64,000 nt of DNA from an uncultured Saprospiraceae bacterium (GCA_938001865.1 CALLAW010000005.1:1-64000), one strand, 5' to 3'. Numbered from the stretch's first letter, positions 46,105-56,172 are shown. Translations and numbers: made by a program. The notes: generated from the letters alone by a model not told the origin.

Positions 46105-47130
46105 ATGAAGAAAATACTCAAATATCTAGGCATAGCATTAGTCTTCTATCTCATGCTATGCCTCAGTACCCCCTTCAATAGCACACTCAGGAAGAGATCA
46201 ATTCAAAATCAAATCAACTATCTATCCAACCTAATTGATCGTGGGTATGATGATCAACTTCAACGGAGATTTCCAGAGGGCAAACTCTTCAGTAATGCCC
46301 TCCTTGCTCTATCGACAATAGAGTATTGTAATAAGACCAACAAGATCGATCCTCAATACTCAAAGATCGTGGACAACTGCATAGCAAGAATCCAATCCAA
46401 AAAAAGTGTAGAGATCTTTGATCAAAACCTGAATCCAGAGTATGGGATGTTCTATCTGGGGTGGTCTAACCTAGTGTACTCCACATACTTGCAAAGCGAC
46501 CTAATTGCATACTCTGAAATCCCTGATGAAGTCTTCACAACATCTCAGGAGATTACACACTTACTCAGCCAAATACAGTCGGATAGCCTACAGATCCTCA
46601 ATACGTATGCGGAATCAAATTGGCCAGCAGATAATCTAGTAGGAATATTGTCTATCAAGGACAATCGACTGCAGAGACAATGGACTGATCTCATACTCCA
46701 GACCTCAGAACATAATAGTGGACTCATCCATCATGTCGGAGGGCAACCCCAGCATATCAGAGGCTCTTCTACTGCTTTGATTACATATTGTCTAAGCAAA
46801 ATGGGATACAAGGAGATAAGGTCTTATAATGAGAGTTTCCACGATCAGTTAATCGATAAGTATCTCGGGATCGAACTCGTCAAAGAGTACCATAATGGAC
46901 TAAATAATATGGATGTTGACTCTGGACCTATCATCGCAGGCTACGGAGCTTCTGCAACGATAATGAATATAAAGACTCAAGCAAGCCTTGATAATCCAAA
47001 TGCCAAAATCACTTGGGCAGCCATGAATGCAATCTCATTGCCGATCAATATCTGTGGAAGCAAGTATCTCATCCTCAAACAAGAACCAATGCTTGATCTA
47101 TTCATGCTGTGGGCAAGCACAGAATTGTGA
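46105..47130 (+). CDS. hypothetical protein, helical (alpha-toroid-like), N-terminal membrane helix
   Basis: 341 residues, no function recognised. An N-terminal hydrophobic helix (residues 5-22) could be a signal anchor. The rest is predominantly helical with conserved-looking blocks: WPADNLVGILSI near residue 172, IHHVGGQPQHIRGSSTAL near 210, and MDVDSGPIIAGYGASATI near 270. The last resembles glycine-rich ends of alpha/alpha-barrel proteins, but I cannot name an enzyme class. A decayed 3' copy lies upstream at 45820-45976, evidence that this is a real, duplicated gene. Confidence 0.7.
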   Translation: MKKILKYLGIALVFYLMLCLSTPFNSTLRKRSIQNQINYLSNLIDRGYDDQLQRRFPEGKLFSNALLALSTIEYCNKTNKIDPQYSKIVDNCIARIQSKKSVEIFDQNLNPEYGMFYLGWSNLVYSTYLQSDLIAYSEIPDEVFTTSQEITHLLSQIQSDSLQILNTYAESNWPADNLVGILSIKDNRLQRQWTDLILQTSEHNSGLIHHVGGQPQHIRGSSTALITYCLSKMGYKEIRSYNESFHDQLIDKYLGIELVKEYHNGLNNMDVDSGPIIAGYGASATIMNIKTQASLDNPNAKITWAAMNAISLPINICGSKYLILKQEPMLDLFMLWASTEL

Positions 47131-47318
47131 ATGGACTTGGATGTACCCAATACGATATCCTGCTTCAATTGTGACATCTCTCTTGGGAGGCGATACTGAC
47201 CATACAATGCTTGTCGTCTCAGATGTGGTAATAAAATTTCGACTAAAAAAAACAACTCATTAACCTTTTGACACTAGTATTAATTCTTGGATTACATTAC
47301 ATTTACCTAGAGTATTAA

Positions 47319-48602
47319 ATGTACCTCACCATGATCCGATCAAGTCACGCTTGCCTCCAAAGTCTCATCATTACACTCATAGGCATCATCGCTCTATCGA
47401 GTTGTAAGCCAAAGACTGAATCTACAGTTCATATCACTGATCTGACACAGGTGACTGCTGTCATAGAGGCACTTCCAGATCTTCCATACGAAGATCGTAT
47501 CTCATGTGACGCTTGGGAAAACTATGCACCATATCCAGAAAATCAGCTCTGGTTTGAAGAAGAGACAATAAGGCTCAACTTCCACTGCATGTACGACTCC
47601 AAAGGAGATAAACTCTTACCAATCAAAAAGATGCGGAGTTTCTGGATTCCTGAATTGATCATAAATGCTGATCTCCGTCTCTGGAACAATCCTCAAATGA
47701 ATCTCCCTATCGGCAATACCACACCAGCTCTACCACCAATGCTCAGGTATAGACGGACTCTTAGCGAGGGCAGATATGATGACCACGGTACGTACGAGCA
47801 TATCGATGATGACCTTTTCTACTTCCTCAACAAGGGAAAAGAAAAGAATAACTACAGTAAGGAGGTCATCAATAAGTATGCAATCGATGATGATCACATC
47901 CTCAATGTGTTCATCATGGAAGTACATCCAGATAGCGTAGCATCTAAGACCTACAATCAGCACAATGCAGGTATCGCCTTAGGCACAAGTATCAAGATCT
48001 CAGGATTCTACGAAGAAGATCCAAAGTGGTGGGAGTACGCTGCCATGTTTAACCATGAGGTAGGACACATCTTCGGCTTGCCGCATGCATGGACTAAGTA
48101 TGACGGATGTGATGACACACCTCCCAATCCCAATTGCTTCTCTCCTGGACCACCGCCATGTGAGGTAGTCTCTAATAATCTTATGGATTACAATTATGAT
48201 CAAAGGGCAATCACTCCATGCCAACTCGGCAGGTGGCACAGGACGATTCATGATCTCAAATCAAAGAAGAGAAAATTGATCGAAGAGAGATGGTGCCACT
48301 ACAAACCCAACGATCCTATAATCATCAATGAGGATATGCACTGGGTAGGTAACAAAGATCTGAATCGAGACATTAGAGTAAAGAGTGGTGCAACACTGAG
48401 ACTCTCTTGTCGTATCTCTATGGCTGCACACTCTAGTCTGATCGTAGAGGAAGGTGGTCATCTCATCTTAGATGGAGTCAGATTACACAATGATTGTGGA
48501 GATCTTTGGGGAGGCATCAAGGTCATAGATCAGTCCATTGGCAAGGCCATCTCACATCGAGGTATCAATAGCATAGAAGATACCGTAGACATCCAGTCAT
48601 AA
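47319..48602 (+). CDS. lipoprotein zinc metalloprotease (M43-like) with beta-helix start
   Basis: 427 residues. The signal ends in a lipobox (IALSSC), so it is anchored in the outer or inner membrane; an ATG at 47331 would serve equally well as start. The zinc motif HEVGHIFGLPH is at about residues 246-256, followed by DDTPPNPNC and a Met-turn NNLMDYNYD. The last 80 residues (VKSGATLRLSCRISMAAHSSLIVEEGG) look like the first turns of a right-handed beta-helix, but the protein stops there and has no T9SS sorting domain. Its layout is a shortened version of the large protein at 11912-16972. Confidence 0.78.
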   Translation: MYLTMIRSSHACLQSLIITLIGIIALSSCKPKTESTVHITDLTQVTAVIEALPDLPYEDRISCDAWENYAPYPENQLWFEEETIRLNFHCMYDSKGDKLLPIKKMRSFWIPELIINADLRLWNNPQMNLPIGNTTPALPPMLRYRRTLSEGRYDDHGTYEHIDDDLFYFLNKGKEKNNYSKEVINKYAIDDDHILNVFIMEVHPDSVASKTYNQHNAGIALGTSIKISGFYEEDPKWWEYAAMFNHEVGHIFGLPHAWTKYDGCDDTPPNPNCFSPGPPPCEVVSNNLMDYNYDQRAITPCQLGRWHRTIHDLKSKKRKLIEERWCHYKPNDPIIINEDMHWVGNKDLNRDIRVKSGATLRLSCRISMAAHSSLIVEEGGHLILDGVRLHNDCGDLWGGIKVIDQSIGKAISHRGINSIEDTVDIQS

Positions 48603-48626
48603 TGAGCTAATCAAGCTCCGCTTCCT

Positions 48627-49013
48627 TCAATACTGACCAGTCCTTAGCAAGACCAGAGTACAAGCTTCTAGTGTCTCTATGCCATGTTGCTCTAATGTCT
48701 GAGCTAATGGTCGATTCTCAGCACCTGGATTAAAGATGACTCTATTTGGCTTGAGAGACAGGATATACTCTTCGTATTGCTCTTGATTCTTTGCATTGAG
48801 ATAGACGGTAATCGTATCTACATTGCGATACTCTTCCATCACTGTCGAGATCTCTACATCAGAGACTGTACCAGCTCTGAGTCCGATACCAGCAGTCAGG
48901 ATATCATGCTCTCTGAGTGCTTTGATTGCCTTGTGAGAGTATCTCTGTGGCTTGTTAGATGCTCCGAGTACCAGAGTAAATTTGTTTGTTTTGGACTGCT
49001 TGGTAGTGGTCAT
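48627..49013 (-). CDS. CoA-binding domain protein (YccU-like)
   Basis: 128 residues forming a single Rossmann-type CoA-binding domain: FTLVLGASNKPQRYSHKA at the N-terminus and VIFNPGAENRPLA near residue 92. The fold matches small CoA-binding proteins related to succinyl-CoA synthetase alpha. Physiological role unknown. Stand-alone gene convergent with the metalloprotease lipoprotein. Confidence 0.88.
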   Translation of the reverse strand: MTTTKQSKTNKFTLVLGASNKPQRYSHKAIKALREHDILTAGIGLRAGTVSDVEISTVMEEYRNVDTITVYLNAKNQEQYEEYILSLKPNRVIFNPGAENRPLAQTLEQHGIETLEACTLVLLRTGQY

Positions 49014-49277
49014 ATCTCATTGTTGTGTCATCAATATAGTCTAACTTTTTCAAATCTAAGTATCTAATGCTATGGATTGCTCCTATTTGTTGATTTTCAG
49101 ACTTTAACAGAACATTATTGTTTGTGTCTGTGACTTGGCAAAATCACAAAGTCTTAAAATCGAGAAGTGCAAGCATCAGATTTCAATGCTCAGCCGTTCC
49201 CTTTTTAGTGCTCGGTCATAGTATCCTATTTTTTGTAGACAAAATTAGCTGCTCGTAACCAACCACAATACGCAGAT

Positions 49278-52200
49278 TTGACGAAAAACAACTTGTTCAT
49301 ATTAGTACTGCTATTCTTAGCTACTCATCTTGTGGGTCAGCGTTACTATGGTTATCCGGGATCATCACCTGATGAGACACATGTCCCGATCACTCTCCAG
49401 TCGTTAGATAATCAACAACTCTATCAAGCAGAGAGAGACAGACGAGTCCAGTCACCCGATACACCTCTGAGGTTTGCAGTAGGGCAATCTCTAGAGATAG
49501 GATATACTGAGTCGGCAGCATGGGAGATGACCGATGATGGTATGCTCGTAGGCAAATTGAAAATTCAGTCTAAGACAGCTCATTCACTCAATTTTCATTT
49601 TTCAGAGTTTGATCTTCCTGCACAGACACAGTTGAGCATCTACAATCCATTGACTGGTCAGTCTCTCAGACAATTTACGCAAGTAGATATGGAGGCTCAC
49701 CGCCAACTCTGGACACCACTCATCTTTGGAGATGTCATCATGCTAGAGGTCGTAACCACAGAGCAAGCGTTAGATGCAGTGCAGATTACTCTTCAATCCG
49801 TGTATCATGATTTTGTCGGATTCAACAATGCATTTGAGAGGATATCAGGAGAGTGCAACTTGGACGTCATCTGCGGTCAGGCAGATGGCTACAGCGATGT
49901 AGATCTCTATCGTCAGCAGATCTCATCAGTAGGTGCATATCACTTCAATGGCCAAGAGATCTGCTCAGGAGTAGCAGTGAATAATAGTCGGAGAGATTGC
50001 ACACCATACTTCTTGACTGCTAATCACTGTGGAGTCACAGAGGCTACAGCACTCTCTATGATTGTCTACTGGAATTACGAAAACTCTTACTGTCGTCAAC
50101 CTCATAGCCCAGAGAGTGGCCAAGCAGGAGACGGACAGCTCAATCAGTATAATGTAGGTGCTCACTTCAAGGCCAAAGATGTCTTGAGTGACTTTGCACT
50201 TGTAGAGCTAGACGATCCCATAGATCCTAGATATAATGTATACCTCTCTGGATGGGATAAGAGTGATGCACTCCCAAGTCGTACGATTGCTATCCATCAT
50301 CCTGGCGTAGAAGAGAAGCGTATCAGCATCGACTATGATGCTCCTCAGATTGACTATAGCTCATCAGGTCAAGGTAAGCGTATCAGGGTCAATGATTGGG
50401 ATATTGGCACCACAGAAGGAGGAAGTTCTGGATGTCCCCTTTACAATAGTGATGGGCTCATCATCGGACAGCTCGTCGGTGGGACTGCATCATGCAGTAA
50501 TAATGAGTGGGATGTCTTTGGGTGGTTCCATAAGTCATGGGATGCTGGTAACTCTCCTCAGACAAGTTTGAAGAGTTGGCTTGATCCCGACGGGATAAGT
50601 GCTGACCAGCTCACAGGACATAACTGTAGCTATATGCTCGACTATGATCCCGATGACTCTAAAGTCTGTAACTCCCAACAAGAGAATAGTCACGAAATCG
50701 TGATTACTGCCAATGCCGCATTCAGCGAAACAGCAATGTTGGATATCATAGATGATGGTGGGTTGGACGTATCATTACTTGTGACTCAGATAGATCATAA
50801 TAGTAGTGCCACTCTACGGATAAATGAGTTGCAATCGGTCTCTATCGGCGACTATACAGTCAAGCTAAAAGGTAATAACTCTCAAGTTGACCTCTATCTT
50901 GATGTCAATCTCAATGTAGTAGATCAAGCCCCTACCCAACCTATGCTCATACTGCCTGTAGATGAGCTGAGTGGTGTCAGTGACGACATCTTGCTCGAGT
51001 GGAGTGCTGTACCAGCAACACTCTATTATGAAGTCAAGGTCGGCAATGACACAGATCTTACCCTAGGTCAGATAGATTACACTCATGTCACAGATCCAGA
51101 TCTGTTAGTCTCAGACCTAAAGCCTAACTCGATATACTACTGGAAGGTACGAGCGGTCAACGCCTGTGGTACAAGTGAGTGGTCAGATACTTACTTATTT
51201 GAGACAGGATTTGAATTCTGCACCCGGATAGTCAATACGGTGAGCCAAGAGATTGATGACACTGCCAATACTTATTACTACCCTCTTGACTGTACACACG
51301 ATGTCAATATCAAGTCACTCCAGATTGATAATATCAGAGGGACGCATGAGTATATCAGCGATCTCTACTTCTGGGTCAAGAAGGGACTGCAACAAGTCTT
51401 TCTCTGGGGAGGCGGTTGCGGCAGTTCTCAGGACTACTCTATAGGATTCTCTATAGATAGACCTGCGACAGCATCATGTCCGATCACTGATGGTAAGATC
51501 TACAAACCTGCACAGACTTATCAAGGATTGCTCGATACAGAGGCTAAGGGACTCTGGCAGATCAGAGTAGAGGACAAAGAAGTACAGGATGGAGGTACCA
51601 TCGAGCAAGCTATGCTCACAATCTGCTTTGACGAAGTCTATGGAGATGCATTAGTACCATCGAGTAATGTCATCTTTGTCTGTGATGAGGAGATAGAGTT
51701 TGATCTCTACTCCAATGTCACACATAATGGAGAGCTCTCACTCACGATGCACAATAGTGATCAACAAGAGATCCCATATACGACATCAGCGAGCAATCAG
51801 AGTGCATCTCACGGTATCTATAAGATGAAAGTCAATAAGTCAGACATCATTGGTAGCGATAACATCTTACTCAAGGCATCATCGTCAACAGGTGAGATTA
51901 CTACTCATATCACTCTGGTCTCCGGAGAGGATGCAGAGGTGAATCCTATCGTATTTCCACAGTACAATCATGTGACATCTACAGATATCATCTTGCAGTT
52001 TGAGGTCATGACAACTCCGATATTGGGTACAGAGCTGCAGATATCACTAGATCCAAACTTCTCAGAGATCATCTACTCTGCTGACTTTGGTGCTGCATCA
52101 ATCATGGAAGTAGACTACCACTGGGAGCCTGAGACACAGTATTATGCAAGGACTCTCAACTCTGCGGCCTTCAAAGACTGTAGAGGGATATCAGAGACTA

Positions 52201-52499
52201 TTACATTCTTCGGAGGAGCTATCTCTAAGACCCACGAAGAAGCCCCGCTACCATCAGTAATGATAGCTCCCAATCCTGCCAGTCATGATGTGATGATAAG
52301 ACTACAGCAGAGTCGATCATCATTCGACTATCTCTCTCTCTATACTCCTGATGGTCATCTAGTCTATGATCAGTCTTATGATGATAGTCAGACCACTCAG
52401 ACAGTAGTAGACGTATCGCATTTGCCGAAAGGCCTCTACATCGTCAGCTTACAGCTGAAGGATCACACTTATGTGATAGATAAGCTCAGCGTGCATTAA
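49278..52499 (+). CDS. lysyl-endopeptidase-like serine protease with Fn3, P-like and T9SS domains
   Basis: 1073 residues starting at TTG 49278; no ATG fits, and the signal peptide (MTKNNLFILVLLFLATHLVGQ) begins right there. A prodomain runs to about 195, then a chymotrypsin-fold protease related to Achromobacter lysyl endopeptidase has His250 in LTANHCG, Asp in LSDFALVELD, and Ser384 in GGSSGC. A fibronectin type III domain spans about 550-650. A proprotein-convertase P-like domain (FCTRIVNTVSQEI to AMLTICFD) spans about 650-790, followed by beta-sandwich modules. The type A sorting domain begins at APNPASHD near residue 995. Likely secreted and surface-attached, degrading extracellular protein. 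Confidence 0.88.
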   Translation: MTKNNLFILVLLFLATHLVGQRYYGYPGSSPDETHVPITLQSLDNQQLYQAERDRRVQSPDTPLRFAVGQSLEIGYTESAAWEMTDDGMLVGKLKIQSKTAHSLNFHFSEFDLPAQTQLSIYNPLTGQSLRQFTQVDMEAHRQLWTPLIFGDVIMLEVVTTEQALDAVQITLQSVYHDFVGFNNAFERISGECNLDVICGQADGYSDVDLYRQQISSVGAYHFNGQEICSGVAVNNSRRDCTPYFLTANHCGVTEATALSMIVYWNYENSYCRQPHSPESGQAGDGQLNQYNVGAHFKAKDVLSDFALVELDDPIDPRYNVYLSGWDKSDALPSRTIAIHHPGVEEKRISIDYDAPQIDYSSSGQGKRIRVNDWDIGTTEGGSSGCPLYNSDGLIIGQLVGGTASCSNNEWDVFGWFHKSWDAGNSPQTSLKSWLDPDGISADQLTGHNCSYMLDYDPDDSKVCNSQQENSHEIVITANAAFSETAMLDIIDDGGLDVSLLVTQIDHNSSATLRINELQSVSIGDYTVKLKGNNSQVDLYLDVNLNVVDQAPTQPMLILPVDELSGVSDDILLEWSAVPATLYYEVKVGNDTDLTLGQIDYTHVTDPDLLVSDLKPNSIYYWKVRAVNACGTSEWSDTYLFETGFEFCTRIVNTVSQEIDDTANTYYYPLDCTHDVNIKSLQIDNIRGTHEYISDLYFWVKKGLQQVFLWGGGCGSSQDYSIGFSIDRPATASCPITDGKIYKPAQTYQGLLDTEAKGLWQIRVEDKEVQDGGTIEQAMLTICFDEVYGDALVPSSNVIFVCDEEIEFDLYSNVTHNGELSLTMHNSDQQEIPYTTSASNQSASHGIYKMKVNKSDIIGSDNILLKASSSTGEITTHITLVSGEDAEVNPIVFPQYNHVTSTDIILQFEVMTTPILGTELQISLDPNFSEIIYSADFGAASIMEVDYHWEPETQYYARTLNSAAFKDCRGISETITFFGGAISKTHEEAPLPSVMIAPNPASHDVMIRLQQSRSSFDYLSLYTPDGHLVYDQSYDDSQTTQTVVDVSHLPKGLYIVSLQLKDHTYVIDKLSVH

Positions 52500-52509
52500 A
52501 AAAAATCGA

Positions 52510-52517
52510 TACATTTG
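52510..52517 (+). promoter_or_regulatory. putative -7 box for the PfkB kinase gene
   Basis: TACATTTG matches the consensus; it starts 10 bp after the protease stop and ends 58 bp before the kinase ATG, so it would serve only the kinase. Confidence 0.45.
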
Positions 52518-52575
52518 CACTGAAATTGAGACCATCACTCAGAGGTCTCTCATCTTAACATAAAAGTATAATCAC

Positions 52576-53490
52576 ATGAGTCTATTGACAGTAGGTACTG
52601 TAGCATTTGATACAATCGAGACACCTTATGGTAAGGTGGATTACGTAGTAGGAGGAGCATCACTCTATGCCAGTTGGGCAGCGACATTCTTTGCTGACAA
52701 TGTCCATATGATTTCTATTATCGGAGAAGACTTTCCAGACTCTGAGCTTAAGGCACTTGAGTCTAGAGGAGCAACTACAGAAGGTATCGAGAGAGTACCT
52801 GGCGGGAAGTCATTCTACTGGGCTGGGAAGTACAATGATGATATGATCTCACGAGAGACCCTAGTCACAGATCTCAATGTGCTTGCTGATTTTGATCCAG
52901 TCATCCCTGAGAGTGGCAAGCAAGCTGACTATGTACTGCTCGGCAATCTTACCCCTGCTGTACAAAATGCAGTCCTCGATCAACTCGAAGGCACACCCAA
53001 GTTAATCGTACTGGATACGATGAACTTCTGGATAGATGTCGCAAGAGAAGAGCTCGACAAAGTCATTTCTAGAGTAGATCTCTTGACGATCAATGATGAA
53101 GAGGCACGGATGCTATCTGGAGAGAGATCACTCGTCAAGTCTGCTAAGATCATCATGGAATCTGGCCCTAAGTACTTGATTATCAAGAAGGGTGAGCATG
53201 GAGCCATGCTTTTCCATAAGGACGATATCTTCTATGTACCTGCGATGCCTATCCCTGAGGTTATCGATCCGACTGGAGCAGGTGATACATTCGCAGGTGG
53301 GATGCTAGGATATATCGCAAGCCAAGGCAAGGTTGACTTCGAGACGATAAAGACTGGAATAGTCTATGGGTCTGCCGCTGCATCATACTGCGTAGAAGAC
53401 TTCAGCAACGACAAACTCAAGAGCATCAGTAAGGAAGATATCCTCACTAGAGTCGCTAAGTTCAAAAAATTAGTTGAGTTTAAAAGCTAA
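52576..53490 (+). CDS. PfkB-family carbohydrate/nucleoside kinase
   Basis: 304 residues of the ribokinase fold. N-terminal GTVAFDTIETP and VGGASLYAS form the substrate-binding glycine-rich part. The C-terminal signature IDPTGAGDTFAGGMLG contains the catalytic Asp. It phosphorylates a sugar or nucleoside with ATP; the substrate (for example adenosine or ribose) is not decidable from sequence alone. Convergent with aroA. Confidence 0.9.
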   Translation: MSLLTVGTVAFDTIETPYGKVDYVVGGASLYASWAATFFADNVHMISIIGEDFPDSELKALESRGATTEGIERVPGGKSFYWAGKYNDDMISRETLVTDLNVLADFDPVIPESGKQADYVLLGNLTPAVQNAVLDQLEGTPKLIVLDTMNFWIDVAREELDKVISRVDLLTINDEEARMLSGERSLVKSAKIIMESGPKYLIIKKGEHGAMLFHKDDIFYVPAMPIPEVIDPTGAGDTFAGGMLGYIASQGKVDFETIKTGIVYGSAAASYCVEDFSNDKLKSISKEDILTRVAKFKKLVEFKS

Positions 53491-53504
53491 TCAGCACCAA
53501 TCCC

Positions 53505-54776
53505 TTATACTTCCTTGACAGTAAACCCTATCGATCCGAGTTCATCCCAATAAGTTGGAAATGACTTAGTGACTACATCGGGGTCTATGATCTTGACGGG
53601 ATGTATCATTGCCATCAGAGCAAGAGACATGGCCATTCTGTGATCTTGGTAAGTGTCATAGGTCGGTGTAGAGTCAAATGTAGCCTTCCCTTCTTGGAGG
53701 TAGTATTGTTCCTTGGACTTAGATGTAAACCTACTTGGCAGTTCACTGAGGAATGTCATCCCTTTTTGGAGTTCTGCTTGCATGGCGGTGATGCGATTGG
53801 TCTCTTTGCCAGGGAGTGTCGACAGGCCACTATACATACAGGAGATCCCGAGCATACTGTGTAATGTAGCAAGTGTCTGGAAGATATCTGGTGTATCCTC
53901 AAGGTTCATCTCTAGCATCGATGGGTAATCAGATTGGTCTGATTTGGTATTCCATACTTTGAGGCCATTCGCATCGAAGGCATACTCACACCCATAAGCC
54001 TTGAGATATGGAAGTATCTTAGAGTCTCCTTGGATGGAGTCTTTGTACAATCTTGGTAGTGTCAGCTCACTCCCTGGTCGCGAGCAGACTAAGGCGATGA
54101 AATAACTGGCAGCTGACCAGTCTGATTCGACACTCAGCGTGGTCTCCGAGATTGTGTGTGGTCGGATAGTAATACTTGTATCAGTCAGTGTATATTGGAT
54201 GCCTACTTGATCTAGGATGGCAAGAGTCATCTCGATATAAGGTCTAGAGATCCACTCTCCTTCGATATGGACTGTCAAGCCTTGTGGGAGACTCGCAGCA
54301 TTGAGCAAGAGAGCAGTGACGAACTGACTACTTACACTTCCTGATAGTGTTACCTCACTTGAGAGGCTCGATGGACTATCTACTCTGATGGGTAGGCATC
54401 CGTCTTCCTCTAAGTATGTCAGGCTAGCACCCATACTCGTCAGCGCATCAGCAAGCTCTTTGATTGGTCTTGTCTTGAGTCTCTCCGATCCTGTGATGAC
54501 TTGTGTCCCAGACTGAAGTGCAAAGTAAGCTAGGAGAAATCTTGATGTCGTACCTGCATGATGTGCATCAAAGATATTGTCCTCTGGAGGATGAGAGAGG
54601 AGTCTATGCAAGATCTGAGTATCATCGCTCTCAGACAAATGATTGATAGTCAATCTTCCTTGAGAGAGTGCTGAGAGGATTAAGTATCGATTAGAGATAC
54701 TCTTGGATGTAGGCAGGGATACGAGCCCTTTGAGAGGTCCTGAGGGAGCTGATAGTTCTATAGTCTTAGGATTCAT
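53505..54776 (-). CDS. aroA: 3-phosphoshikimate 1-carboxyvinyltransferase (EPSP synthase)
   Basis: 423 residues, near the E. coli length of 427. It joins PEP and shikimate-3-phosphate in the shikimate pathway. Visible landmarks: LPTSKSISNRYLILSAL at the N-terminus, HAGTTSRFLLAYFAL (the PEP/glyphosate site has Ala between His and Gly, as in some divergent class members), SERLKTRPIKELADAL and YQDHRMAMSLALMA. Divergent in places from the proteobacterial enzyme but complete. Confidence 0.95.
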   Translation of the reverse strand: MNPKTIELSAPSGPLKGLVSLPTSKSISNRYLILSALSQGRLTINHLSESDDTQILHRLLSHPPEDNIFDAHHAGTTSRFLLAYFALQSGTQVITGSERLKTRPIKELADALTSMGASLTYLEEDGCLPIRVDSPSSLSSEVTLSGSVSSQFVTALLLNAASLPQGLTVHIEGEWISRPYIEMTLAILDQVGIQYTLTDTSITIRPHTISETTLSVESDWSAASYFIALVCSRPGSELTLPRLYKDSIQGDSKILPYLKAYGCEYAFDANGLKVWNTKSDQSDYPSMLEMNLEDTPDIFQTLATLHSMLGISCMYSGLSTLPGKETNRITAMQAELQKGMTFLSELPSRFTSKSKEQYYLQEGKATFDSTPTYDTYQDHRMAMSLALMAMIHPVKIIDPDVVTKSFPTYWDELGSIGFTVKEV

Positions 54777-54865
54777 AGAGAGTATTTTGTATTATTATTG
54801 ATCTTGATAATTTGATGAGATGAGGCTGATTGAGAGTGTACTAGATGTGAGATTTGGTGCTCAAG

Positions 54866-55696
54866 TCAGACTCGCTGATCTAGCCAATTGATCATGTGAT
54901 TGAGGACGCTTGCTTTAGCGTAGGATCGAGTGATTTCATGGCCGAGATCATCCCAGATTTTGAGTTGCTTGTCATCGGAGCTGGCTTCTTCATAGAGATT
55001 GATCGTACCTTGCTTGTCTATCAGAGTATCATCACCACCATGCATCGCCAGGAATGGAAGAGTGACGTCGGAGAGTCTGGCAGCAACTTCCTTTGTCGTC
55101 TTGAGGATATGATATCCAGATGACGCATAGATGCCACCTCGATAGTTATACTGATCTGCTTCGTAGTCAGCTTGGACTGCTGGGACCTTAGAGATACCAT
55201 CGATAGGGAGCTTGATGGTCTTGAGTCTTGGAGTCAGCCTACCGAGCAAGGCAGAAAACTTCTGCAGCATGGGTGAGAGATCCTCGGATACTTTGAGAGC
55301 TGCGCCAGTGAAGAGTAATCCACTCACTTTGGGATCAGTAGAGATTGCAGTATCTAGGAGATACTTGAGAGTAACGAGTGCTCCGACACTATGCCCGTAG
55401 ATGAAAAACGGTGTATCAGCATTGAGGTAATTGATGACCTCCTGCAGGTCTAGACAGAGCTCATTGAAGTCTGCCATATATCCATCCTTCCCGTCAGATC
55501 TCCCATGTGCTCTGTGATCGTAACCTACGACTCGATATCCAGCTGCATTGAAGGCCTTAGCCTCAGTATGATATCTTTCGATGTGCTCTGCGTATCCGTG
55601 TACCATGAGTATGGTGCCCTTGGACTCTGGAACGTCCCAGATGACATTATACAGTCTATACTGGTCTCTGGTAGTAAGGAAGTAACTCTGCTTCAT
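54866..55696 (-). CDS. alpha/beta hydrolase, monoacylglycerol lipase type
   Basis: 276 residues. The N-terminal oxyanion segment HGYAEHIERYH near residue 33 and the nucleophile elbow GHSVGALV with Ser near 101 match the serine-aminopeptidase S33/monoglyceride lipase group. The catalytic Asp is in HGGDDTLID and the His in DLGHEITRS. Probably hydrolyses monoacylglycerols or related esters in the cytoplasm. It lies 26 bp after the yqeY stop in one minus-strand unit with yqeY and rsmA. Confidence 0.88.
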   Translation of the reverse strand: MKQSYFLTTRDQYRLYNVIWDVPESKGTILMVHGYAEHIERYHTEAKAFNAAGYRVVGYDHRAHGRSDGKDGYMADFNELCLDLQEVINYLNADTPFFIYGHSVGALVTLKYLLDTAISTDPKVSGLLFTGAALKVSEDLSPMLQKFSALLGRLTPRLKTIKLPIDGISKVPAVQADYEADQYNYRGGIYASSGYHILKTTKEVAARLSDVTLPFLAMHGGDDTLIDKQGTINLYEEASSDDKQLKIWDDLGHEITRSYAKASVLNHMINWLDQRV

Positions 55697-55722
55697 GAGA
55701 TCGGAAGATCTGAGATTAGTCG

Positions 55723-56172
55723 TTAACTCATGAGGAGTTCCTTGACGAGAGCAGATATCGTCTTACCATCTGCCTTACCAGCTAGCTTAGCACTTGCCAT
55801 ACCCATGACTTTGCCCATATCTTTCATTCCCGATGCACCAGTGTCGGCGATGATCTCAGCGATAATTGGTTTGAGCTTTTCGATAGGCATCTGTTCTGGG
55901 AGATACTTTTTGATGATGGCAAGTTCTTCTCGTTCGACAGCGGCGAGATCTTCTCTATTTTGTTCGATATAGATCGTCAGCGAGTCTTCTCTTTGCTTAG
56001 CAAGTTTTTGGAGCATTTTGATTTCTCCGGCCTCATCGAGTTCATTACCAGTACCATCCGTCTTAGCAAGTAAGATTGCTGATTTTATGGCTCTGATTCC
56101 TCTGAGAGCTACTTTATCTTTTGCCTTCATGGCAGTCTTCATGTCTGCCGTTATTTTTTGTTCTAAGCTCAT
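55723..56172 (-). CDS. GatB/YqeY domain protein
   Basis: 149 residues. This is the YqeY family, related to the tRNA-binding tail domain of the GatB amidotransferase subunit. Typical start: MSLEQKITADMKTAMKAKDKVALRGIRAI; C-terminal segment DMGKVMGMASAKLAGKADG. Stand-alone copies are common but poorly understood; a tRNA-related role is inferred from the domain. It overlaps the rsmA stop by 4 bp. Confidence 0.92.
   Translation of the reverse strand: MSLEQKITADMKTAMKAKDKVALRGIRAIKSAILLAKTDGTGNELDEAGEIKMLQKLAKQREDSLTIYIEQNREDLAAVEREELAIIKKYLPEQMPIEKLKPIIAEIIADTGASGMKDMGKVMGMASAKLAGKADGKTISALVKELLMS

Noticed and set aside
45978-46181. 67-codon frame before the unknown gene
   Set aside because: Overlaps the true start region of 46105-47130 in another frame and has no recognisable features.
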